64,000 nt of DNA from HGM04593 sp045634085 (GTDB lineage Bacteria > Bacteroidota > Bacteroidia > Bacteroidales > Bacteroidaceae), in the NCBI GenBank assembly GCA_045634085.1, contig JAZQZM010000015.1, positions 1 to 64,000 of the forward strand. Reading direction: 5' to 3'. Below are positions 1 to 8,281 of the stretch, piece by piece. A program made the position numbers and the translations under genes. Every line of letters begins with the position of its first letter. The stretch's first letter is position 1. The notes beneath the pieces are model-generated. The model ran no database searches. It was not told the origin of the DNA and saw only the letters and a program-made list of their open reading frames with translations.

Positions 1-1
1 G

Positions 2-589
2 TTCAACACCGACAATCCGTCCGAGATTCCCGATTCATTGCGTGTTACACTCGTGAAGAAGGGTGACGGAGTAAAGGTTAATGATTTTGGCAATGAGGGC
101 TCAGGCGGCCAGAGTTATATGTTCTATGACTGGAAACCGGGCGAACGCTGCCGTTTCCTTATGGGAATAAGACCCGACGGCAACGGCAATACCGTATATA
201 CGGCATACTTCTTCGACAATCATAAGGGCAAGTGGCAACTTGTGGCGTCTTTCCGTCGCCCCAAAATCACCACATGGTATACCGGTGCACACTCTTTCCT
301 TGAGAATTTCAATCCCACAATGGGTTACATAAACCGCAAGGCATGTTATAGCAATCAATGGGCGCGTACCGTTGACGGCAGGTGGCTTCCGGTGACACAT
401 GCACGTTTCACCTGTGATGCTACGGGACATCAGCGACAGCGTCTTGACTATCGCGGCGGAGTGGAAGGCGAAGGTTTCTTCCTCACAATGGGAGGTTTCT
501 TCGATGATTATCTGAAGTCGGGTACTTGGTTCGAGCGTACAGGTAATGTGACGGAGGCCCCGGATATTGATTTTTCAACACTTGAATAA
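2..589 (+). CDS. DUF3472 domain-containing protein, 3' part only
   Basis: The reading frame is open from the first bases of the window, so this is the C-terminal ~195 residues of a longer gene. The aromatic-rich stretch (MFYDWKPGE near the start, then TAYFFDNHKGKW and FRRPKITTWYTG) is typical of DUF3472 proteins, secreted Bacteroidetes proteins found near glycan-degradation genes and thought to be carbohydrate-active. No signal peptide can be assessed because the N-terminus is missing. It ends 168 bp before the next gene, which has its own promoter. Family assignment is from recognised motifs, not a search; enzymatic activity is unproven. Confidence 0.75.
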   Translation, partial: FNTDNPSEIPDSLRVTLVKKGDGVKVNDFGNEGSGGQSYMFYDWKPGERCRFLMGIRPDGNGNTVYTAYFFDNHKGKWQLVASFRRPKITTWYTGAHSFLENFNPTMGYINRKACYSNQWARTVDGRWLPVTHARFTCDATGHQRQRLDYRGGVEGEGFFLTMGGFFDDYLKSGTWFERTGNVTEAPDIDFSTLE

Positions 590-625
590 GAAGGTGCTTA
601 AAATTTTGAAATTTTTATAACAAAA

Positions 626-656
626 TTGTGAAGGTATATTATTTTGGTTATCTTTG
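626..656 (+). promoter_or_regulatory. Bacteroidetes-type promoter for the GH109-like gene
   Basis: A TTG at 626-628 and TATCTTTG at 649-656, 20 bases apart, match the Bacteroidetes -33 (TTTG) and -7 (TAnnTTTG) elements. The start codon lies about 100 bases downstream, giving a longish leader. Confidence 0.7.
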
Positions 657-757
657 CATTTGTATCCTAACATGTGTAATGTGGTTTTTACAGGCATTTT
701 GGTGATACTGACATTGGAGATATTTAAAAACAATATTTATTTAAAACTCATTGTAAT

Positions 758-2431
758 ATGAACTTGAAGAAATTTTTCGGTCTTGCCCTTTGTAGTGTAA
801 TGGCCCTTGCAGGCACTACAGCACAGGCACAGTCACTTTCTCCTTCAACAAAGTGGCATTGGGACAAGGGTACTATTGTAGTTGAGACACCTGAGCGTCC
901 TGCCGGTCAGGAGCACGCTCTGAATCTCGCAGTTGCTCCAATCAAGACTGTACGCGTTGCTTTCGTGGGTCTTGGTATGCGCGGCCCCGGTGCTGTGGTA
1001 CGTTTCTGCCGTATCCCGGGCGTTGAGATTGTAGCTCTTTGCGACTATGAGTATGAGCGCGCAGAGAAGTGCCAGGAAGAACTTCGCAAGCAGGGTCTTA
1101 TCCCGGCTGACATCTACTATGGCGAGAAGGGTTACGAGGAACTTTGCAAGCGCCCCGACATCGACCTCGTTTATGTTGCTGCTGACTGGAACCACCACTA
1201 TCCTGTAGCAAAGTGCGCTCTTGAGAACGGCAAGCACACAGCAATCGAGGTGCCTTCTGCAATGAACCTTGAGCAGTGCTGGAGTCTTATCGACCTCGCA
1301 GAGAAGACACGTCTCCACTGTTTCATCCTCGAGAACTGCTGCTATGACGACTATGAAATGAACGCTCTTGCAATGGCTCAGGTCGGCGTATTCGGCGAGA
1401 TTATCCGCGCCGAGGGTGCTTATATCCACAGCCTCGAGTGGTTCTGGGACGCATACTGGAAGGACCCCGCCGACAACGACGTTGACAACCTCCACTGGCG
1501 TCTTAAGTACAACAAGGAGAACCGTGGCGACCTCTACGCTACTCACGGCCTTGGCCCCGTTGCACAGTGCCTCGACATTCACCGTGGCGACCGCTTCACA
1601 ACATTGGTTGCAATGGATACAGATCCTTTCTTCGGTAAGGAACTTGTAAAGGAGAAGACAGGTAAGGAGTGCAAGGAGTTCCGTAACGGTGACCACACTA
1701 CTACACTCATGCGTACAGCAAAGGGTAAGGTTGTTGAAATCCAGCACAACGTAATGACTCCACAGCCCTACAACCGTTTGTTCAAGCTCACAGGTACAAA
1801 GGGTTATGCAACAAAGTATCCTACACCAGAGCTTGCACTTTCAGGCGAGGCTCTCAAGGGCACAGGCGCTCCTCAGGTCGACAACCTCAACGCTCACGGT
1901 TTCATGAGCGCAGAGCAGAGAAACGCTATGATGGCAAAGTACTACCACCCAATCCTAAAGAAGTATGTTGAGAAGGGTCGCGACCTCGGTCACGGTGGTA
2001 TGGACTTCGTAATGGATTCACGTCTCGTTTACTGCTTGCAGAACGGTCTTCCACTTGATATGGACGTTTATGACTTGGCTGAGTGGTGCTGCTTGGCAGA
2101 ACTCGGTACATTGTCAATGGACAACAACTGCGCTGCTGTAACATTCCCTGACTTCACACGTGGTTATTGGGATGTTCAGAAGGGTTACAAGCATGCTTAT
2201 GCTGCTCCTGAGGCAGAGGCTGCTGCTGAGGCGTATGCCGAGGCTTACAGCGCTGCACAGAAGGAGGTAACTGCCAAGAAGAACCTTTGGGCTCTCTACG
2301 ATGCAGTAAAGGCTGCAAAGGCTGCTGGTGATGCAAAGGCTGAGGCTAAGGCTCAGAAGAAGCTTGATGCCGCAAAGGCTGCAGCTGACAAGGCAATTGC
2401 AAAAGAGGTAAAGAAGGCTTTGAAGAAGTAA
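758..2431 (+). CDS. Secreted Gfo/Idh/MocA oxidoreductase, GH109-like
   Basis: A 557-residue protein with a Sec signal peptide (residues 1-24, ending AQA). A Rossmann NAD-binding motif GLGMRG lies at 71-76. The segments HGLGPVAQ and INRGD-like DIHRGDRF are characteristic of GH109, which cleaves glycosides (for example alpha-N-acetylgalactosaminides) through a transient NAD-dependent oxidation. A periplasmic glycan role is inferred. Residues ~481-557 form an Ala/Lys/Glu-rich, probably helical tail that the family does not usually carry. Its codon use is like the rest of the gene. It stands alone between its own promoter and a strong terminator. Exact substrate is unknown. Confidence 0.82.
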   Translation: MNLKKFFGLALCSVMALAGTTAQAQSLSPSTKWHWDKGTIVVETPERPAGQEHALNLAVAPIKTVRVAFVGLGMRGPGAVVRFCRIPGVEIVALCDYEYERAEKCQEELRKQGLIPADIYYGEKGYEELCKRPDIDLVYVAADWNHHYPVAKCALENGKHTAIEVPSAMNLEQCWSLIDLAEKTRLHCFILENCCYDDYEMNALAMAQVGVFGEIIRAEGAYIHSLEWFWDAYWKDPADNDVDNLHWRLKYNKENRGDLYATHGLGPVAQCLDIHRGDRFTTLVAMDTDPFFGKELVKEKTGKECKEFRNGDHTTTLMRTAKGKVVEIQHNVMTPQPYNRLFKLTGTKGYATKYPTPELALSGEALKGTGAPQVDNLNAHGFMSAEQRNAMMAKYYHPILKKYVEKGRDLGHGGMDFVMDSRLVYCLQNGLPLDMDVYDLAEWCCLAELGTLSMDNNCAAVTFPDFTRGYWDVQKGYKHAYAAPEAEAAAEAYAEAYSAAQKEVTAKKNLWALYDAVKAAKAAGDAKAEAKAQKKLDAAKAAADKAIAKEVKKALKK

Positions 2432-2450
2432 TTGGTTCTTGCTCGATTAT

Positions 2451-2484
2451 ACACGAGGCATCCCGCGGGATGCCTCGTGTTTTT
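2451..2484 (+). terminator. Intrinsic terminator after the GH109-like gene
   Basis: A perfect inverted repeat with 15-base arms (2451-2465 and 2466-2480, arm ACACGAGGCATCCCG) is followed by TTTTG. It sits 20 bases after the stop codon. Confidence 0.85.
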
Positions 2485-2504
2485 GTTGCACATAAAATAT
2501 ATAC

Positions 2505-2538
2505 ATTGATTTTCTTGCGTAAAATAATGCTATCTTTG
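2505..2538 (+). promoter_or_regulatory. Promoter for the secreted-unknown pair
   Basis: TATCTTTG at 2531-2538 is preceded by ATTG at 2505-2508 (22-base spacing). This fits the Bacteroidetes -33/-7 pattern slightly loosely. The chosen ATG is about 55 bases downstream. Confidence 0.6.
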
Positions 2539-2593
2539 CAGTAGCGTTTGCCGTAACCCTATTTGTATAATTACAGATTTGTACTATAAAATT

Positions 2594-3796
2594 ATGAGAC
2601 GTATTGTTGTACTGTTTTCTCGGGTCCTTTTTTTGACACTCCTACTTGCGGGTAATGTGACAGCGCAGATTTCTGACAAAACTGTCAGGGCTTTGCAAAA
2701 CCAGAATATGGGTATGTTGTATTCGATATACAAAGCCGACGTGAATGAACGTAAGGGTATAGAGAATTATTTATGTACTGTTGTCGACTGGGAACAGATT
2801 CCCTACGAAGAACTGATTGCCATACGAAACGGCGGAAATACGCAATTCGACTCTCTGGTGGAGTATTATGTGGCAGAAAAAGAGATAGAAATTATCAGGT
2901 ACGTGATGAGCTCAAGTGCAGAAGAGTTGGGCAAATACATTGATATGTATCCCCGTAGATTGCCAGCAATACATAATTTCATGCAAAGGGTCTTTTTCGC
3001 TGGTCTGGACTCATTGTCCTATGAAGAACTTGACTATCTGAACAGGAAGTTCGACTACCCCGACATGAGTGAGATAAAAAAGAGTGTTGCTGCCAGGTCA
3101 GACGAGAGGTTTGAGTTTGCAAAAAGCAATATAGATGAGTATTGCTCAATTGAAAGGGCGTACAGGGATAGGCTTGCGCTTATCGTAAAGGTTTCGGCAT
3201 ACCAATATCTTTACAGTCGTTTTCAGAATGTGGCAGAATACTACTCCACTATCGGACTGGTTCCCGATGATACCAACTCGATAATAAGGCAGTTTCAAAG
3301 AATCGTAGATGCGTATTTTGTTCCGGAGGATTTCTGTCAGCAGATACAAGACGATGTAGATAAATATAACGAGGCAATAAACAGGGCCAGGACAGAATAT
3401 GTCAAGGAATGTGGTGTTAAAGGTATAGTAAAGTCTAACGTAAAAACTCCTGAAATAAAAGGATTTCGTTATGACCAGGGTTATGCCGTTGCAAGTTCAA
3501 TACCGAAAGGTAGGGCCGATTACAAGGCATCGCAGGAGGCAAAATCCGAATTGGCTGAGGTCGCCAGCTGGTTTGTCGGCTCATTTTGGGCGGGCGTTGG
3601 CAAAGGAGTTCTTGATGTCCTTACAATGGATGATCTTGCCATCTCCGAGATTGCTGCAAGAAAGGAGTATATGGAATATGTCTACTCGCAGCTTGAACAG
3701 GTTATCAATGAATATTGCAATGGCGTGGAAGCAGATATAGATAAGCAGATAATCGAGAACCAATCAAAATTTAAGAAACATGTCAATAGGAAATAA
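2594..3796 (+). CDS. Secreted protein of unknown function, first of a pair
   Basis: I do not recognise this 400-residue protein. A signal peptide is clear from the ATG at 2594 (MRRIVVLFSR..., cleavage near NVTA|Q). A TTG five codons upstream is less likely. The body is helical and charged. Near residues 320-350 a hydrophobic, glycine-containing stretch (VASWFVGSFWAGVGKGVLDVL) stands out and could insert in a membrane. The stop overlaps the next gene by 17 bp, so the two are probably co-expressed and may act together in the periplasm or outside the cell. Confidence 0.7.
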   Translation: MRRIVVLFSRVLFLTLLLAGNVTAQISDKTVRALQNQNMGMLYSIYKADVNERKGIENYLCTVVDWEQIPYEELIAIRNGGNTQFDSLVEYYVAEKEIEIIRYVMSSSAEELGKYIDMYPRRLPAIHNFMQRVFFAGLDSLSYEELDYLNRKFDYPDMSEIKKSVAARSDERFEFAKSNIDEYCSIERAYRDRLALIVKVSAYQYLYSRFQNVAEYYSTIGLVPDDTNSIIRQFQRIVDAYFVPEDFCQQIQDDVDKYNEAINRARTEYVKECGVKGIVKSNVKTPEIKGFRYDQGYAVASSIPKGRADYKASQEAKSELAEVASWFVGSFWAGVGKGVLDVLTMDDLAISEIAARKEYMEYVYSQLEQVINEYCNGVEADIDKQIIENQSKFKKHVNRK

Positions 3797-5045
3797 AAAT
3801 TATATGTGCAAAGCGGTGGTTCTATGTCTTATTGCATTGTCACCGATAAGAACCAGTGCGCAGATTGTTGATCTGATTACTGATTACGTGGCCGGATGTG
3901 TATCGGATTATGTTGCTGACAAATTGGATTCCTATCTTCATGATTCATGGAACGAAATGATCAGTCAGGGCGCCCAGGATGCCATTGTAAATAAAGCGTA
4001 TGAATTGCGTGACTTCAACATCGATAAAAGCAAATTGTCGTATCTGTTGAATTCTTCGCGGCACAGCAGCAATGGCGATATAAATATAAAGGCACTGTTC
4101 CAGCAGATTCCAAGTAGTATTGAAACCGAATTCTATAAGAGTACGCATACCAAGTCGAACGTCCCCTTCTCATTCTTGGGCAAAGGTTTCATCGGGGAAC
4201 CCGGTAGGGAGTATATTGACTCTATAAAAAGCGGATTCTTTATAAATGAGCTGGAGGATGTGCTGTCTCAAAGTGTACTTGATTCGCTTTCATGCTTCGG
4301 GGGGGAGGACTTGAAGAATGAGATAAAGCGCAATATTCAGGAGAACAGAAGGCTGTTGCTCTTGTTCAATAATCATCCGTCTGCCGTGAGGATTTATGCA
4401 AATTCGCAAAAAACAGTCCTGCATAAAGACGCAAGGCACTTGTTGTATTGGGCAACTTGTGCAGACAGTATATATGGCAAGTTGTCTAAGAGCAACAGAA
4501 AGAAGTTTGTAAATGCGAGTGAAGTGCGCTTTGAGAATGACCGCTTGCTGTATGAAGGAAATACTCTTGCCCGTTGCCGAGACGGAAATACCTTTGTTGT
4601 GGATGATGTCATGATGCTTAATTTTTATCCAAAGGGAGATTCTGAATATAGAATTACCGGCAAAACGGCGTACAGGACCGATGTGTTCGGTCGTGTGGTT
4701 GAAATTGATTTCTTACTATCGCGGGGTGAGAAAAATGAAAAGGTCAAGAATCCGATTAAATTCAAGCATGTGTGTAAGGCCATGGGCGTGAAGCCGGGAA
4801 AAGAACTGTATACGTATCTTCTGGAAAAATACAGGATAGCCCCTTCGTTGGCTTTTGCCGTTCCAATGGATGTGGATGACGCTGTAAAAAAGAATATAAA
4901 GATATTTCATAAAGCCCTGAAAAAGAAACTGAAAAAAGAGAACTGGCTGAAAGTTGGAATTGTACTCGAATACGATAGGTCGGTCTCAAGAACACCGAGT
5001 TCTATTACCGTCAAGTTTGGCAATGAAACCATGTGTCTGTATTGA
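3780..5045 (+). CDS. Secreted protein; C-terminal half distantly nuclease-domain-like
   Basis: A 421-residue protein with a signal peptide. Translation may begin at 3780, overlapping the previous gene, or at an in-frame ATG at 3804 that gives a cleaner signal (MCKAVVLCLIALSP...TSA|Q). The segment YRTDVFGRVVEIDF and the C-terminal run (VPMDVDD ... VLEYDRSVSRTPSSITVKF) resemble the frame of DNA/RNA non-specific endonuclease toxin domains (Endonuclea_NS_2 type). The usual GGHLIA-type catalytic histidine segment is absent where I expect it. Function is therefore open: an inactivated nuclease fold or chance resemblance. Followed by a terminator. Confidence 0.6.
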   Translation: MSIGNKNYMCKAVVLCLIALSPIRTSAQIVDLITDYVAGCVSDYVADKLDSYLHDSWNEMISQGAQDAIVNKAYELRDFNIDKSKLSYLLNSSRHSSNGDINIKALFQQIPSSIETEFYKSTHTKSNVPFSFLGKGFIGEPGREYIDSIKSGFFINELEDVLSQSVLDSLSCFGGEDLKNEIKRNIQENRRLLLLFNNHPSAVRIYANSQKTVLHKDARHLLYWATCADSIYGKLSKSNRKKFVNASEVRFENDRLLYEGNTLARCRDGNTFVVDDVMMLNFYPKGDSEYRITGKTAYRTDVFGRVVEIDFLLSRGEKNEKVKNPIKFKHVCKAMGVKPGKELYTYLLEKYRIAPSLAFAVPMDVDDAVKKNIKIFHKALKKKLKKENWLKVGIVLEYDRSVSRTPSSITVKFGNETMCLY

Positions 5046-5103
5046 TTCAGTCCATGTCGTGTCTGCAATAGGGTGCCCCAAAGCCCACTTTTAGAACAAA
5101 CAG

Positions 5104-5140
5104 CCCCTGCCAGAGTTATTCTGACAGGGGTTGCTTTCTT
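5104..5140 (+). terminator. Terminator after the secreted-unknown pair
   Basis: Arms CCCCTGCCAGA (5104-5114) and TCTGACAGGGG (5120-5130) pair with one G:U and a 5-base loop, followed by a T-rich run. The 325-base gap 5046-5370 otherwise holds only the downstream promoter. Confidence 0.75.
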
Positions 5141-5275
5141 TGCAAAACGACTTTTGAGTCACCTTCTTTGTCGTTTATATCAGTCATTGTTCTATGTTTG
5201 AGTGTTAAAAAAACATTGTTTTGTGCGGATTCGTAATATTTTGTTGCTAAAAATGTCATTGTGCTTAAATTTTAT

Positions 5276-5283
5276 TATTTTTG
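5276..5283 (+). promoter_or_regulatory. Candidate -7 element for the aromatic operon
   Basis: TATTTTTG at 5276-5283 matches TAnnTTTG and lies ~88 bases before the first gene. No -33 TTTG sits at the ideal distance (the nearest TTG is 14 bases upstream), so the promoter is plausible but not strong by sequence. Confidence 0.45.
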
Positions 5284-5370
5284 TGGCTGAAGAAATAATT
5301 TATAACAAACGAAGTTCGCTGTTGCGTGGACATGTAGATACGTGACAGATATAAAGAAAATAATAGAATT

Positions 5371-6384
5371 ATGATAGCAGTTTTAAAACATGGAGTAACC
5401 AAGGCTCAGCAGGATAACCTTATCCATTGGCTTGAGTCGCAGAATGTGCGTGTGCATGTTTCAGAGGGAGAAATGCAGACTGTAATAGGTCTCATTGGCG
5501 ATACCCGTAAGATTGATATGGACCTGCTTGCCGGTCTTGAGATAATAGACCGTGTAACACGTATTTCGGATCCATTCAAGAGTGCAAACCGTAGTTTTCA
5601 CCCCGAGGATACTGTTGTGACCGTGGGCTGTGGCGAGAACCAGGTAAAAATAGGTGGAGGCAATTTCGCGATTATGGCAGGTCCTTGCTCGGTTGAGAGT
5701 GAGGAGCAGATACTGGCTGTAGCACGTGCTGTAAAGGCTTCAGGTGCAAACATCCTGCGCGGTGGTGCTTTCAAGCCACGTACATCGCCTTATGATTTCC
5801 AGGGACTGCGTGCCGAGGGTCTTCAGCTTCTTCTGAAGGCGCGCGAGGCAACAGGTCTTCCCATCGTTACAGAGATTATGAGTGCATCGCATCTTGACCT
5901 TTTTGCCGATGTGGACATAATACAGGTAGGTGCACGCAATATGCAGAACTTCGAGCTCCTGAAGGAACTTGGCCGCAGCAACAAGCCAATTCTGCTTAAG
6001 CGCGGTCTGTCGGCTACACTAAAGGAACTTCTTATGAGTGCCGAGTATATAATGTCCGAGGGTAATGAGCAGGTAATCCTTTGCGAACGCGGTATACGCA
6101 GCTATGACAACTACACACGTAACGTGCTTGACTTGGCTGCCGTTCCTGTGCTTCAGGGACTTACTCATCTTCCAATCGTTGTTGACCCGAGCCATGCTAC
6201 AGGCGTATCGCGTCTTGTGCGTCCAATGGCATGTGCAGCAACAGCGGCAGGTGCCGATGGTCTCATCATCGAGGTACATAACAACCCTGTATGTGCACTC
6301 TGCGACGGCGCGCAGTCACTCACTCCCGAACAGTTCGATGAGGTTGCAAAGCGTGTTCGCGAGATTCGTGGCATAATGCACTGA
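5371..6384 (+). CDS. aroF: 3-deoxy-7-phosphoheptulonate (DAHP) synthase, AroF/AroG-beta type
   Basis: Condenses phosphoenolpyruvate and erythrose 4-phosphate in the first step of aromatic amino acid synthesis. At 337 residues it has the layout of the type Ib family: an N-terminal ferredoxin-like domain (~1-70) that in relatives mediates feedback control, then the TIM-barrel with AIMAGPCSVE (metal-ligand Cys), GGAFKPRTSPYDFQG, LLKRGLSATL and VDPSHATG. First gene of a compact five-gene operon; tyrA starts 11 bp downstream. All visible catalytic motifs are intact. Which aromatic product inhibits it cannot be read from the sequence. Confidence 0.93.
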   Translation: MIAVLKHGVTKAQQDNLIHWLESQNVRVHVSEGEMQTVIGLIGDTRKIDMDLLAGLEIIDRVTRISDPFKSANRSFHPEDTVVTVGCGENQVKIGGGNFAIMAGPCSVESEEQILAVARAVKASGANILRGGAFKPRTSPYDFQGLRAEGLQLLLKAREATGLPIVTEIMSASHLDLFADVDIIQVGARNMQNFELLKELGRSNKPILLKRGLSATLKELLMSAEYIMSEGNEQVILCERGIRSYDNYTRNVLDLAAVPVLQGLTHLPIVVDPSHATGVSRLVRPMACAATAAGADGLIIEVHNNPVCALCDGAQSLTPEQFDEVAKRVREIRGIMH

Positions 6385-6395
6385 TAATACTGCCT

Positions 6396-7226
6396 ATGGT
6401 TGTAGGAATAGTAGGATTAGGACTTATAGGTGGTTCGGCAGCCAAGGCATTCAAGGCTGCCGGACACTCTGTTTATGCCTTTGATATAAATAGCCAGATA
6501 ACAGGCTTCGCCAAGCTTGAAGGTACGGTCGATGAGGAACTTTCACAGGCCAACATGGGCAAGTGCAACCTGCTGCTGCTTACAGCTACACCGCAGGCGG
6601 TAATTGGGTATATGGACGGGAATGCAATGTATATATCCCCTGATACTCTTGTAATCGACTTCTGCGGTACAAAGCGTGCCGTATGCGAGAAGGGTTTTGC
6701 CCTTGCTGTAGAGTATGGCTTTACGTATGTGGGTGGTCATCCTATGGCCGGCCTACAGTATTCGGGATACAAGTACTCAAAGGAGGCTCTTTATAATGGT
6801 GCGTCGTTTATAATTGTACCGGCAGTGCACGATGACATTGCATTGCTTGACCGTGTTAAACAGGCTCTTGCACCGCTTGGTTTCAAGAAATTTGTGGTTA
6901 CTACTGCCGATTTTCACGACCGCATGATTGCTTATACATCGCAGATGTGCCACGTGGTATCCAATGCTTTTATAAAAAGTCCCTCGTCAAAGTTTCATCG
7001 GGGATACAGCGCGGGCAGTTTCCGCGATTTTACCCGTGTGTCGCGCCTTAACGAGGATATGTGGACCGAACTGTTCCTTGAGAACAAGGAGCATCTTTTG
7101 AATGAACTCGATTTATTGATAAATTCTCTTCAGGAGTATCGCGAGGCAATTGTTGCCAATGATGCCGATACTCTCCGTGCACTGCTGCGTGACGGCAGGG
7201 TAGCAAAGGAAGAGGCTGAGAAATAA
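6396..7226 (+). CDS. tyrA: Prephenate dehydrogenase
   Basis: Oxidatively decarboxylates prephenate to 4-hydroxyphenylpyruvate, the tyrosine branch. The 276-residue protein opens with a Rossmann motif GLGLIGG and carries GGHPMAG (~112-118) and the HDRMIAYTSQ segment with the substrate-binding histidine. There is no chorismate mutase domain; that activity is carried by PheA three genes downstream. Start ATG at 6396, 11 bp after aroF and 5 bp before aroB. The start is favoured because the glycine-rich loop begins at residue 4, as usual in the family. Confidence 0.9.
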   Translation: MVVGIVGLGLIGGSAAKAFKAAGHSVYAFDINSQITGFAKLEGTVDEELSQANMGKCNLLLLTATPQAVIGYMDGNAMYISPDTLVIDFCGTKRAVCEKGFALAVEYGFTYVGGHPMAGLQYSGYKYSKEALYNGASFIIVPAVHDDIALLDRVKQALAPLGFKKFVVTTADFHDRMIAYTSQMCHVVSNAFIKSPSSKFHRGYSAGSFRDFTRVSRLNEDMWTELFLENKEHLLNELDLLINSLQEYREAIVANDADTLRALLRDGRVAKEEAEK

Positions 7227-7231
7227 AATAT

Positions 7232-8281
7232 ATGCAGTACAGGACAATACATGTTGATGCATCGCGTAGTTATGATATTCTCATCGGACGCGGTATACTT
7301 GCCGGGCTTGGTGATTTTGTGCGCCCTCTGCTTGGGAATTGCCGCCTGGCAGTGCTCACCGACAGTAATGTCGATGCGTTGTATGGCAAGAGCATCATGG
7401 ATATTCTGCAGGCTGCAGGCTATGAAGCCTGCAAATATGTGATTCCAGCAGGCGAGGCATCGAAGTGTGCCCAGAATCTTCTGGCATTCCTGAACTTCAT
7501 GGCCGGTGAGCAACTGACACGCAGTGATGCAGTGGTTGCATTCGGTGGCGGTGTAGTGGGTGACCTTGGAGGTCTCTCAGCCTCGTTGTATCTCCGTGGA
7601 GTAAAATATATACAGGTACCTACGACATTGCTTGCAGCTGTGGACAGTTCGGTCGGGGGTAAGACAGCCATCGATATCCCTGCAGGCAAGAATCTTGTCG
7701 GCAGTTTCTACCAGCCGTCACTCGTATGCTGTGATACTGCGCTTATGGACACCCTTCACCCTAACATCTATCGCGACGGTTGCGCCGAGGTCATCAAATA
7801 TGGTATGATTCTTGATGCTGCGCTCTACGATACCCTGCACACTCTTCCTTTCGACCGTGAGGCGGTTGTTGCACGTTGCGTCGAAATCAAGCGCGATGTG
7901 GTGCAGCAGGATGAGTTTGACAATGGTGTACGTGGCCTGTTAAATTTCGGTCATACCTTCGGTCATGCTATTGAGAAACTGAGCAATTTCGGCGTATCTC
8001 ATGGCGAGGCCGTGGCAAAGGGTATGGTCATTGCCGCACGCATTGCTCCGTTGTGCGGCCTATGCGATGTCTCCGATGAACTTGCGGCATTGTTGGTGGA
8101 GTATGGCTTTGACATAAGTTGTCCTTACAGTGCGCAGCAGATATATGACGCACTTCTTTCCGACAAGAAGCGCCGAGGCGGGAAAATCTCGGTTGTGCTG
8201 CCTCGTGCCGTTGGCGACTGCATACTCTACGATATGCCGGTTGAGGAACTTGGCGTCTTACTCTCTAAAGTGATTGTCTGA
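7232..8281 (+). CDS. aroB: 3-dehydroquinate synthase
   Basis: Converts DAHP to 3-dehydroquinate using NAD and a divalent metal. In 349 residues it shows GGGVVGDLGG (NAD binding), PTTLLAAVDSSVGGKTA (substrate site), and HTFGHAIE and HGEAVAKGM (metal ligands). Length and motif order are normal. It lies 5 bp after tyrA, and its stop codon directly abuts the aroA start (TGA then ATG), which suggests translational coupling. Confidence 0.95.
   Translation: MQYRTIHVDASRSYDILIGRGILAGLGDFVRPLLGNCRLAVLTDSNVDALYGKSIMDILQAAGYEACKYVIPAGEASKCAQNLLAFLNFMAGEQLTRSDAVVAFGGGVVGDLGGLSASLYLRGVKYIQVPTTLLAAVDSSVGGKTAIDIPAGKNLVGSFYQPSLVCCDTALMDTLHPNIYRDGCAEVIKYGMILDAALYDTLHTLPFDREAVVARCVEIKRDVVQQDEFDNGVRGLLNFGHTFGHAIEKLSNFGVSHGEAVAKGMVIAARIAPLCGLCDVSDELAALLVEYGFDISCPYSAQQIYDALLSDKKRRGGKISVVLPRAVGDCILYDMPVEELGVLLSKVIV

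Noticed and set aside
845..1747. Long open frame (300 codons) antisense to the GH109-like gene
   Set aside because: It is a shadow of a strongly coding plus-strand gene, is Cys/Val-rich without domain motifs, and has no promoter.
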